Shown: positions 1-6,590, counted from the stretch's first letter. The stretch: DNA of 10,392 nucleotides from Bacteroidales bacterium (GCA_021160155.1 JAGHDB010000379.1:1-10392); one strand, 5' to 3'. Numbers and translations are program-made. The notes: generated from the sequence alone by a model not told the origin.

Positions 1-42
1 ACCGTTTAATAGTAAACAAACTTTAATACTCCAGGAGTTATT

Positions 43-1116
43 TCATTCGCTACTTTTAGTGTTTAACATTGATTTTTGTAAAATATGCTCAAAATACATG
101 GCAAAAGAGCGATACAGGAAATGGGTCCATTTACCAAACGGAACAATCAGCAAAGCCCATTGTACCAGGATTATCATGTGCACAAGATAGATCCATATGT
201 TGTTATTCAGAATATCAGTATCAATAAAAATACGTACCACAAACGCAGTTAAACCCATAAGAAACAACCAAATCACAAAAAACCAGTCGCTTGGGTGTGA
301 ATGTTTGCTGATCTCTTTATCCTTTTGAATACGACGACGCACGAAATCAAAGGTTACCACAAAAATTACCGCACTCTCCACATAGCCTAAGATAATCACA
401 AACATGCTCTGAGTGGAGAACCAGTCAAGAAACACGGTGGTAAAAAGCAAGCCAAGGTAGCCCAACACCAGGATAAAATGTTCAAACCAACGCACCTGGT
501 TATCATCGCACCCCAGTGTACGCTTTTGCGTGAACATATGAACAAAAAGCTCTCCCAGTGAGGTGAAATAGGCTGACAAAGGTGTTTTGATGCCTTTCTT
601 ATGTACGGTCAGCCACCACATGTGGATAATATTTGGGAGCAGGATGAATAGAAACACCAGACTAATGGCCGCCATCTCAAAAAGATGTCCGTAATGCATA
701 ACCGATTCTACATTAAAACGTTTGAAAGCTCCAAACCCAATCACTAATGCCGCGAGCACCAGAAAAGCCGTAATAGAAAAAGCAATCGATCTATAAAGCA
801 GTCCGGATAATCCTGTCCAGTCATATTTGCTTATTAGCCAGCGTCGCAGTGACATCATCAATTCTCCCGGATCAGCCTCCCGCGGGCAGGTAGTACTGCA
901 TTCTCCGCAATAATAACACAGCCAGGGATCAAGCGAAGACTCTATTTCATCATCCAGACCCAGAACGCTGTATCGGACCATCTTTCGGGGAAATGAATTT
1001 TCTTCAGTTGAAAGGGTGCATACCGCTGTGCAATTTCCACAATTATAGCACGCATTGGCATCGAATGCCCCATATTTTTTCAGTTCATCCGTAAATTCAG
1101 GATTTATTCTTGCCAT
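43..1116 (-). CDS. qmoC: QmoC-like (HdrC + HdrE/cytochrome b type) membrane subunit
   Basis: Probable membrane anchor that passes electrons between the soluble HdrA-type subunits and the quinone pool. With the start chosen here it has 357 residues. The N-terminus carries two HdrC-type [4Fe-4S] motifs, C23-x2-C26-x2-C29-x3-C33 and C67-x2-C70-x2-C73-x3-C77. Behind these come six hydrophobic segments at about 107-130, 145-170, 213-231, 237-257, 278-297 and 307-327. Several histidines lie in or beside them (H144, H165, H193, H213, H313, H332) and could be haem b ligands, as in the NarI-like domain of QmoC; the actual ligands cannot be fixed by eye. An in-frame ATG at 1173 would add 19 residues and overlap the upstream gene by 77 bp. 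I prefer the ATG at 1116 because it begins the family-like MARINPEF segment, overlaps by only 20 bp and has a weak AAGAG upstream. It contains no CCG (HdrB) domain, so no active site for a heterodisulfide is expected here. Confidence 0.85.
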   Translation of the reverse strand: MARINPEFTDELKKYGAFDANACYNCGNCTAVCTLSTEENSFPRKMVRYSVLGLDDEIESSLDPWLCYYCGECSTTCPREADPGELMMSLRRWLISKYDWTGLSGLLYRSIAFSITAFLVLAALVIGFGAFKRFNVESVMHYGHLFEMAAISLVFLFILLPNIIHMWWLTVHKKGIKTPLSAYFTSLGELFVHMFTQKRTLGCDDNQVRWFEHFILVLGYLGLLFTTVFLDWFSTQSMFVIILGYVESAVIFVVTFDFVRRRIQKDKEISKHSHPSDWFFVIWLFLMGLTAFVVRIFIDTDILNNNIWIYLVHMIILVQWALLIVPFGKWTHFLYRSFAMYFEHILQKSMLNTKSSE

Positions 1117-1393
1117 CGCTCTTGATTTTATAATAAAAATACTCGTCCATATCATCCATTTCACCGGTTTCAACCAAGCCGTATTTCAGTAAACTCATCA
1201 ATTGAAACATCATTTCGTGTGTAGAAAGATTCAATGTTTCCGCCAATTGGGGAACCGTTTTATCCCCCTCTTTCAAAGCATTGAGAATACTTTTTTTTGT
1301 CCTATTAAACTGCTTTAGTTGCTCTGTTACCTTTTTGGGGACAATATGCTTTTCTTTAAGATATTTGGCTGTTTTACCTTTTTCAACTTCCAT
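1097..1393 (-). CDS. Small winged-helix (MarR/ArsR-like fold) protein inside the Qmo-like operon
   Basis: A 98-residue protein with no recognised specific family. The central part, about residues 33-90, reads as a winged helix: a helix with SILNALKEGDKTVPQLAE, a putative recognition helix with LSTHEMMFQLMSLLKYG, and a wing ending in YFYYKI. Both ends are lysine-rich. There are no cysteines, so it is not a direct Fe-S protein. It starts 8 bp after the HdrA-like gene and overlaps the QmoC-like gene by 20 bp, so it is probably made along with the complex. It may be a transcriptional regulator of the operon, or an accessory protein that uses the fold for protein contacts. The sequence does not decide between these. 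Confidence 0.75.
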   Translation of the reverse strand: MEVEKGKTAKYLKEKHIVPKKVTEQLKQFNRTKKSILNALKEGDKTVPQLAETLNLSTHEMMFQLMSLLKYGLVETGEMDDMDEYFYYKIKSDGKNKS

Positions 1394-1401
1394 GATTATT
1401 C

Positions 1402-3336
1402 TTAAATATTTGGTATTAAAGCATCAATCATACTTTCCACATCCTCATCGGTCAATCCGATCAGGTCAAGTGCATTGGTGGGACAAACCGGCAAACACAT
1501 ACCACAACCTTTACACACGGCGGAATTCACTTTTGCAATAAATTTTCCACCTGTCTCAACTTTTTCAAAAGCATTATAGGGGCAGGCTTCATCACATTTA
1601 CCACACCATTCACAAGCTTCCAGGTTGACTTTTGCAACAGTCGGTTCCAACGCCAGTTCACCCGAATTAACGAGCGAGAACGATTTGGTAGCCGCAGCCA
1701 GGCCCGAGTTTATGGATTCCATAATGTTTTTCGGGCCCTGACTGGCTCCCGCAATGGTGATTCCGTCAATTACCGTTTCCACGGGGCGTAGTTTCATATG
1801 GATTTCATTAAAGAAATTATCCCGCCCCCTGGGGACTTTCAGTAGATTGCCGATTGAATTATCTTGTCGCGGCACCATTCCGGTTACCAATACAACCAGA
1901 TCCGCAACTACTTCTATCTCTTTATCGATGGTTAGCATATCTTTGATCCTAACAATGGTTTGCGTACCACTCTTTTCCACTACCGGGGGATCATACTCAA
2001 AAGATTGCAGGTAAATATCCCCGAGACGTGATGATTCATCATACCACACTTCTGCTTTGCCGTAAGTTCTTATTCCCCGGTTAAAATGGTAATTATGTAT
2101 GCCCTTATATTTTTTCTTAACCGTGATGGCGGTGTGGATGATAGCCGTACAGCAATAACGTGAGCAATATTTATTCTCCCCGTCAACCTGTCGACTTCCC
2201 ACGCAATAGATATAAGCAATGTTTTTTATCTCTTTCCCTTTATAAACCAGCTTATCATCACAGTAATGAACAATTCTTTTGAACTGTGGGAAAGTCACCA
2301 CATTGTCAATCTCTCCATATCCAAACTCACCCTTTTTAGGTTCGTAAGGATCAAAACCGGTGGCCAGTAAAATAGAACCAACCTTTAAATTAAGATATTC
2401 GGTTTTCTGACTAAAATCAATGTTGGGGCATACTTTTTCACACTCCCCGCAACGCGTACAATTTTTCATATCAATTGCAGGCAGTTGCGGATATTCACTG
2501 GGGTAGTTGTGATAAATAGCCTTCCTGGTGGTGATGTTAAAATTAAACTCATCCGGTACTTCAACCGGACAAACATCAATAGCCTGTTGGAGAGTTTCTT
2601 CGGTGCATCGCAGTTTAAAATGGCGCGGGGTAATTTTCACTTTCAAATTGAAATTCCCAACACTACCACTGTTTTCTATTACTTCCGCTCCGGTAAACAA
2701 CGTGATCTTTTTTTGACTCATTACCTGGTCATAAAGACGGGTGATCAACTCTTTTCCGGTCTCTTCTGTCAGACAGAGATCATCCCACTGAGCCACCCGT
2801 CCCCCCACAAAAAACTCGCGTTCAATCAGATAAACCTGTGACCCTGCTTCTGCCAGTTCAATGGCAGCACGCATTCCGGCTATACCCGCTCCAATCACTG
2901 CCACAGCATTCGTTGCCTCAACTATTACCGGTTCAAGTGATTCGGTATTTCGTACTTTGGCAATGGCTGCCTTGACTATTTGTATGGCTTTTTCCGTAGC
3001 CCCCATTTTGTTGTCAGAGTGTGCCCACGAAACCTGTTCGCGTATATTGGCATGCACATAATTGTATTTGTTCAGACCGGCTCTTTCAACAACGGCTCTA
3101 AAAGTAAGAAGGTGTAATTTAGGAGAGCAGGATGCAACCACTACACCATCCAGTTCCCTGTCCTTAATATCATCAACCATCTCTTTCTGGTTTGAATCGG
3201 CACAGGCAAACATGGTGGTTTTAGAGAGGATTACTCCTTCATCTCCTTCTACAGCCTGACGAACTTTCTCCACATCCACGTAATCTGAAATGTTCCCGCC
3301 GCAATGACAGATATATACGCCTATCTTCTTTTTCAT
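1402..3336 (-). CDS. hdrA: HdrA-like FAD/iron-sulfur oxidoreductase (QmoB/HdrA type, full length)
   Basis: At 644 residues it is about the length of methanogen HdrA. Domains in order: an N-terminal HdrA domain starting GVYICHCGGNI (C10, C12, C45, C70); a thioredoxin-reductase-like FAD domain with G149-A-G151-I-A-G154; an inserted ferredoxin region at about 240-305; the noncanonical HdrA cluster motif C378-x12-C391-x3-C395-C396; and a C-terminal two-cluster ferredoxin (C575, C578, C581, C585 and C608, C611, C614, C618). The inserted region is odd: its second motif is intact (C293, C296, C299, C303), but the first keeps only C244 and C256 before the conserved PVEVPDEFN, so that cluster is probably lost. 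In Qmo complexes such a protein pairs with QmoA and relays electrons by flavin and clusters in the cytoplasm. The QmoB of sulfate reducers carries an MvhD-like tail; here that part is a separate upstream gene. Its ATG overlaps the QmoA-like stop by 4 bp, with AAGGA 10 nt ahead. Confidence 0.9.
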   Translation of the reverse strand: MKKKIGVYICHCGGNISDYVDVEKVRQAVEGDEGVILSKTTMFACADSNQKEMVDDIKDRELDGVVVASCSPKLHLLTFRAVVERAGLNKYNYVHANIREQVSWAHSDNKMGATEKAIQIVKAAIAKVRNTESLEPVIVEATNAVAVIGAGIAGMRAAIELAEAGSQVYLIEREFFVGGRVAQWDDLCLTEETGKELITRLYDQVMSQKKITLFTGAEVIENSGSVGNFNLKVKITPRHFKLRCTEETLQQAIDVCPVEVPDEFNFNITTRKAIYHNYPSEYPQLPAIDMKNCTRCGECEKVCPNIDFSQKTEYLNLKVGSILLATGFDPYEPKKGEFGYGEIDNVVTFPQFKRIVHYCDDKLVYKGKEIKNIAYIYCVGSRQVDGENKYCSRYCCTAIIHTAITVKKKYKGIHNYHFNRGIRTYGKAEVWYDESSRLGDIYLQSFEYDPPVVEKSGTQTIVRIKDMLTIDKEIEVVADLVVLVTGMVPRQDNSIGNLLKVPRGRDNFFNEIHMKLRPVETVIDGITIAGASQGPKNIMESINSGLAAATKSFSLVNSGELALEPTVAKVNLEACEWCGKCDEACPYNAFEKVETGGKFIAKVNSAVCKGCGMCLPVCPTNALDLIGLTDEDVESMIDALIPNI

Positions 3337-4643
3337 AATGATTCTTTCCTTAAATAACTTGTTGTTTCGGCTGATGCAGCCCCACCGGATAAAATTGAAT
3401 CGGGAATATCCATCGGACCGGAGGCTGTTCCTGCAACAAAAACTCCTTCGATACTCGTTTTGGCCGGACTTGCCATGAGATCAACCTGATTCACAAAATG
3501 GAAGGGGTCAAGTTGAAGCTCTTCGTTTTCAAATACACCGGAGATACCCTGATTGGGCAACACACCAACTGAAAGCACTACCATATCGTGCTCGGCTTCT
3601 TTGACAGTACCAGCTTTTATATCCTCATAACGCACTACCAGATTACCATTTTCTTTTCCGGTAATCTTCCCCACTTTTCCTTTTATAAATTCCACACCCA
3701 TATCCTGTGCCTGTACATAAAATTCATTAAATCCTTTACCAAACGCCCTTATATGAAGGTAATAGATGGTAATATCCGCCATTGGCAAAGCACCCATCAG
3801 CAATTGAGCCTGCTTGATTGAATACATACAGCAGATTTGGGAGCAGATTGGATTACCTACCGATTTATCCCGTGAACCCGTGCAAAGAACATAAGCTATA
3901 TTGTCAGGCATTTTTCCATCGCCCGGTCTCAATACGGTATTAAACGGACGCGTGGGAGCCAATTCACGTTCCATCTGCATGGAAGTAATCACATTTTTAT
4001 ATTTCCCGTATCCGTATCTGGGTATTTTCAACGGGTCAAACAATTCAAAACCCGTAGCTATTACCACTGATTTTATTTTAACCAGGAACTCCTCGGGAGT
4101 TTGAGTAAAATCAATACATTTGGTAGGACATGCCCGCTCACAGGCACCGCAAAGAGTACAATTATCAATGTCAATGGCAGCAGCACGCGGACTGGCAATA
4201 CTAAAAGGGATATAGGCAGCTTTTCTTCCCACAAGGCCATACTGGTATTCATCAGTCACACTGACCGGACAAGCTTCTTCACAAAGCTGGCATCCGGTAC
4301 AGTCGGCTACATGGACATAGCGTGGTTTCTGCAGTACAACCGCTTCAAAACGATGTGATCCCTTTTTTAATATTTTTTGGGGTTCGGCACCGGTAAAAAT
4401 TGTGATATTGGGGTGCCTGGCGATTTCCGAAACTTTTGGAGTGGTAATACATGCTGCACAATCCAGGGTCGGAAATACTTTGCTGAGTAAAATCATCTTG
4501 CCGCCAATAGAGAGTTCTTTTTCAAGAAGCAACACTTTATAACCCAGATCAGCCAGGTTCAAAGCTGATTCCCCCCCGGCAATACCCGCACCTACCACAA
4601 GAACATCGTATTCCAATGTTTTCATCTGTTTCTGGATACTCAT
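3333..4643 (-). CDS. qmoA: QmoA-like HdrA-family FAD/iron-sulfur protein
   Basis: At 436 residues it matches the shorter QmoA form of HdrA, which lacks the N-terminal HdrA domain and the C-terminal ferredoxin. The FAD-binding fold begins at once with G18-A-G20-I-A-G23. The conserved DCAACITTPK segment has C62 and C65. The inserted ferredoxin has two complete [4Fe-4S] motifs, C115-x2-C118-x2-C121-x3-C125 and C162-x2-C165-x2-C168-x3-C172. The noncanonical HdrA cluster motif is present as C254-x12-C267-x3-C271-C272. The C-terminus has the usual GVFVAGTASGP flavin-fold ending. It probably forms the flavin core together with the longer HdrA-like protein encoded just downstream. The start abuts the MvhD-like stop; an internal Met7 is an alternative start, and neither has a clear ribosome binding site. 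An HdrA of another sulfur pathway (sHdr) is a less likely reading, because HdrB and lipoate-binding protein genes are absent here. Confidence 0.88.
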   Translation of the reverse strand: MSIQKQMKTLEYDVLVVGAGIAGGESALNLADLGYKVLLLEKELSIGGKMILLSKVFPTLDCAACITTPKVSEIARHPNITIFTGAEPQKILKKGSHRFEAVVLQKPRYVHVADCTGCQLCEEACPVSVTDEYQYGLVGRKAAYIPFSIASPRAAAIDIDNCTLCGACERACPTKCIDFTQTPEEFLVKIKSVVIATGFELFDPLKIPRYGYGKYKNVITSMQMERELAPTRPFNTVLRPGDGKMPDNIAYVLCTGSRDKSVGNPICSQICCMYSIKQAQLLMGALPMADITIYYLHIRAFGKGFNEFYVQAQDMGVEFIKGKVGKITGKENGNLVVRYEDIKAGTVKEAEHDMVVLSVGVLPNQGISGVFENEELQLDPFHFVNQVDLMASPAKTSIEGVFVAGTASGPMDIPDSILSGGAASAETTSYLRKESL

Positions 4644-5051
4644 TTAATTTGAAGATTTACTTAAGTATTCTGCAAAACTTTTAACATGTTTCACAAATGG
4701 CTCACTGCATACAGAACAAATTGCCGCCATTTTCAAACGGGCCGGATCAATTCCCTTTTCTTTCATCAATTGTTGCGTCACACTCATTAACTGACCTGTT
4801 TTTTCCGTACAGGATTCACCATAAGGACAATCGGTACCGTCAGCAGCAATAAACACCCCGTCGAAACCCTGTTCAAGAGCATGCAAAATCCAGCGGGGTT
4901 TGATGGAACTTGAACAGGGTACCGGAATGGTATACACGGTGGGCGGATAATGTAATTTCAATAAGCCTGCCATATCAATAGCCGGATCAGAAATTTTTTC
5001 TGTTGAAAAAACCAGGATCCTGGGGCTGTTATTTACTTTTCCACCAGTCAT
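4644..5051 (-). CDS. MvhD/FrhD-like iron-sulfur electron transfer protein
   Basis: A 135-residue protein resembling the MvhD/FrhD (hydrogenase delta subunit) family, which carries electrons into HdrA-type flavoproteins through a [2Fe-2S] cluster. The match rests on the layout: PCSSSIKPRWILHALEQGFDGVFIA (about 45-69), then a D-C-P-Y-G-x-x-C element (C75, C81), then a helix ending GIDPARLKMAAI. The five cysteines are C46, C75, C81, C112 and C115. The N-terminal CxxC of typical MvhD is replaced by VFSTEKIS, while C112-x2-C115 near the end is extra, so the ligand set may have been rearranged. In QmoB of sulfate reducers this domain is fused to the C-terminus; here it is a stand-alone gene between TusA and the QmoA-like gene. 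It has one of the best ribosome binding sites in the operon, AAGGA 7 nt before the ATG (5059-5063). Confidence 0.8.
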   Translation of the reverse strand: MTGGKVNNSPRILVFSTEKISDPAIDMAGLLKLHYPPTVYTIPVPCSSSIKPRWILHALEQGFDGVFIAADGTDCPYGESCTEKTGQLMSVTQQLMKEKGIDPARLKMAAICSVCSEPFVKHVKSFAEYLSKSSN

Positions 5052-5053
5052 AA

Positions 5054-5302
5054 TTATTTCCTTAAGAGGATTTTAAAAAAACCTGATTCTTCTATTGTAC
5101 CAAGATATTCGTAGCCTTTCTTGGTACACCATTTCGGGATATCACGCTTCGTGCCTTCGTCAGCCGACAGCACCTCCATTACCTGTCCTTTTTCAATTTG
5201 ACCAATGGCTTTTTTTGCAGCCAGTAAAGGTCCCGGACAGGATGTTCCCCGGGCATCAACTGATTTATCCACATGTAACTGTGCTAATTCTTCTGTATTC
5301 AT
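5054..5302 (-). CDS. tusA: TusA-family sulfur carrier protein
   Basis: An 82-residue protein of the TusA/SirA/YeeD family, small cytoplasmic carriers that hold sulfane sulfur as a persulfide on one cysteine. The signature CPGP is at C22-P-G-P after VDARGTS, followed by a helix (LLAAKKAIGQIEKGQ) and the strand VMEVLSADEGTKRDIPKW typical of the family. C59 is a second cysteine, often seen in this position region. It lies between a DsrE-family gene and the MvhD-like gene, only 2 bp from the latter. That context argues for a role in dissimilatory or redox sulfur transfer rather than in tRNA thiolation alone. The family is certain; the donor and acceptor are not. Confidence 0.93.
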   Translation of the reverse strand: MNTEELAQLHVDKSVDARGTSCPGPLLAAKKAIGQIEKGQVMEVLSADEGTKRDIPKWCTKKGYEYLGTIEESGFFKILLRK

Positions 5303-5333
5303 GATTTCTAATTTTACGTGTTAAATTTGATGG

Positions 5334-5753
5334 CTAAATAAACAGGTTAATATCTGCTTCTTCGGCCGAAGCCATATACTCACTGATACCACAGATATCA
5401 TCGGCCAGATCTATAAAATCATCCAGCTTGACACCTTTCCATACTTTACCTGCAAAACCGCAAATGTGCACTTTCACATTGGTCATCTCTTTGGCCGTAC
5501 GAAAAGCTTCTGTCCAATGCGGTGTACCTAAAGCTTTGAGTGAGGCTAAGAATTCATCCTTTTTATCCGTAATTTCCGCTACCCGGTCGTTGACCATTGC
5601 ATTTTCTTTTTTAAATGCAAATGCTGCCTGTAAAAGGACGAAAATGTCCACGTCCATATCTTCAGCCGCAGCTCCTCCCAGGATCACACCTGCAGCTGTC
5701 AGTTTGTCTACACTGCCCGAAAACAGTGCCAATGTCAATTTTTTGTTTTTCAT
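5334..5753 (-). CDS. DsrE/DsrF-like (DsrE_2 type) sulfur transfer protein
   Basis: A 139-residue soluble protein and the first gene of the operon. It begins with a strand and glycine-rich loop (LTLALFSGSVDKLTAAGVILGGAAA) and a second strand MDVDIFVLL. It then has VHICGFAGKVWKGVKLDDFIDLADDICGISEYMASAEEADINLFI in outline (about 95-139). That arrangement matches DsrE2/DsrE3-type proteins, where a Cys-x-x-S-x-x-x-M-G element precedes a GVA-x-Y-L and an acidic ADxxLxI ending. C98 aligns with the usual active cysteine, but the following residues are GFAGKVWKG rather than QMSMDVMG. C121 replaces a usual glycine, giving a possible second redox thiol. DsrE proteins pass persulfide sulfur to or from TusA, and tusA is the next gene, so they are probable partners. 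Only one DsrE-type gene is present, unlike the TusBCD or DsrEFH sets. Confidence 0.85.
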   Translation of the reverse strand: MKNKKLTLALFSGSVDKLTAAGVILGGAAAEDMDVDIFVLLQAAFAFKKENAMVNDRVAEITDKKDEFLASLKALGTPHWTEAFRTAKEMTNVKVHICGFAGKVWKGVKLDDFIDLADDICGISEYMASAEEADINLFI

Positions 5754-5856
5754 AACTTACTCTCTTTTAATGTTAATTTAACCCAATCACGTTGTAAATA
5801 AAGAACTACTATAAATATTTTTTATGAAAATTTGCGTGCGGTTACTCTCGTTTAAA

Positions 5857-5872
5857 TGTGATTCATGTCACA
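5857..5872. promoter_or_regulatory. CRP-type operator, perfect TGTGA-N6-TCACA dyad
   Basis: TGTGA at 5857-5861 and TCACA at 5868-5872 form the textbook half-sites of a CRP-type box with the standard 6-bp spacer. An AAA flank lies on the left and CATTT on the right. A second, longer register (TAAATGTG at 5853-5860 against CACATTTA at 5871-5878) overlaps it with a centre shifted by 1 bp. The box ends 7 bp before the -7 element of the Crp/Fnr gene, where a bound protein would cover the -33 region, so autorepression is plausible. It lies about 110 bp ahead of the divergent DsrE start, at a distance suited to activation. It is the only such site noticed in the window. The rest of the 147-bp intergenic region is AT-rich and shows nothing else clear. 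Confidence 0.75.
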
Positions 5873-5879
5873 CATTTAT

Positions 5880-5887
5880 TAACTTTG
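5880..5887 (+). promoter_or_regulatory. Bacteroidota-type -7 promoter box (TAnnTTTG) of the Crp/Fnr gene
   Basis: TAACTTTG is a perfect match to the TAnnTTTG -7 consensus known for Bacteroidota primary sigma factors. It lies 13 bp before the ATG at 5901, which implies a very short leader. No good TTTG -33 element is found at the usual distance upstream; that position is taken by the TGTGA-N6-TCACA dyad. Confidence 0.6.
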
Positions 5888-5900
5888 TAAAAAAATAAAC

Positions 5901-6581
5901 ATGCAAACAGTCAAGTGTGCAACCTGCCTGCTAAAATCCAAACCAGCTCAAAACCTGGAAGATTCTGAGCTTGCAATATTGGGACAAAGTTGTGTGGAAA
6001 CCGTATTCGAAAAAGGTGAGACCATCTTTAAGCAGGATGCCCTCTCTTCGAATATCATTTATCTTCAAACAGGTCTGGTCAAACTGATGATCAAAGGTCC
6101 CCAGCGCATGCAAATTATCAAACTTAAAAAAGCGCCGTGCTTTCTCGGTTTACCCACAACCATCGGAGATAAAATCAATCATTATTCAGCAGTAGCACTG
6201 GAACAAACAACCGCCTGTTTTATTGATCTGAGTCTTTTCAAAAGCCTGCTGCGCATGAATTCGGATTTTTCATGTGAGATCATTCTTGAACTTTGTAAAA
6301 ATGAACTGGATCAGTTTAACCGGTGTGTGAAACTGGTTCAAAACCAGGTTTTCGGAAGATTGGCTACTAATCTGCTTAATATGGCCAATGAGATATACCG
6401 TGCTAATGAGTTTGATTTACCACTAAGCCGCAATGAGTTTGCCGATCTGGTTTGTTCTTCGCGCGAAACAGTAAGCAGACTCCTATCTGAGCTTAATCAA
6501 GAAGGTATTATAGAGATCCGGGGCAAACATATCCGGCTTATTGATCTTAATAAACTGGAAGATATCAGTAGAAATGGATAA
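5901..6581 (+). CDS. Crp/Fnr-family transcriptional regulator
   Basis: A 226-residue protein of normal length for the family. Residues about 20-125 form the cyclic-nucleotide-binding-like sensor barrel, including a GETIFKQDALSSNIIYLQTGLV segment. A long dimerisation helix follows at about 126-165. The C-terminal winged helix is at about 172-215, with the recognition helix R188-E189-T190-V191-S192-R193. R, E and the last R match the DNA-contacting positions of CRP and suit a TGTGA half-site; such a site sits in its own promoter. The protein has nine cysteines (C6, C9, C31, C80, C106, C125, C132, C142, C185). C6-x2-C9 recalls FNR, but the full FNR spacing is absent, and C185 sits in the turn of the DNA-binding motif. 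The ligand is unknown; a redox or sulfur signal is plausible given the divergent sulfur operon. A Fur-family gene follows after 9 bp. Confidence 0.93.
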   Translation: MQTVKCATCLLKSKPAQNLEDSELAILGQSCVETVFEKGETIFKQDALSSNIIYLQTGLVKLMIKGPQRMQIIKLKKAPCFLGLPTTIGDKINHYSAVALEQTTACFIDLSLFKSLLRMNSDFSCEIILELCKNELDQFNRCVKLVQNQVFGRLATNLLNMANEIYRANEFDLPLSRNEFADLVCSSRETVSRLLSELNQEGIIEIRGKHIRLIDLNKLEDISRNG

Positions 6582-6590
6582 CTTAACGAT

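Larger units (their letters stand above)
43..5753 (-). other. Predicted seven-gene operon: DsrE, TusA, MvhD-like, QmoA-like, HdrA-like, winged helix, QmoC-like
   Basis: Seven genes lie on the same strand. Intergenic distances in order of transcription are 31 bp (DsrE to TusA), 2 bp, 0 bp (stop and start abut), a 4-bp ATGA overlap, 8 bp, and a 20-bp overlap. No terminator-like hairpin is seen between them. The first two products are small sulfur-carrier proteins and the rest make up a Qmo/Hdr-type electron transfer complex, so co-transcription fits function as well as spacing. The end of the operon may lie beyond position 1. The only upstream non-coding region is the 147 bp shared with the divergent Crp/Fnr gene. 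I found no clear TAnnTTTG box on the minus strand there, so its promoter is not located. Confidence 0.85.

Noticed and set aside
28..38. Inverted repeat ACTCC-A-GGAGT just after the QmoC-like stop, as a possible terminator
   Set aside because: The arms are only five bases with a one-base loop, and no T-run follows on the minus strand, so it is not convincing as a terminator.
1117..1173. An upstream in-frame ATG that would extend the QmoC-like protein by 19 residues
   Set aside because: It would lie deep inside the winged-helix gene (77-bp overlap), the added residues do not look like the family, and the ATG at 1116 gives a normal N-terminus.
5054..5753. DsrE plus TusA as part of the TusABCD tRNA thiolation relay
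   Set aside because: Only one DsrE-family gene is present, with no TusB, TusC or TusE, and the genes are fused into an Hdr/Qmo-type operon.
1281..5781. Many plus-strand open frames of 60-118 codons opposite the operon
   Set aside because: They lie antisense to well-supported genes, resemble no family, and follow from the codon composition of the real genes.
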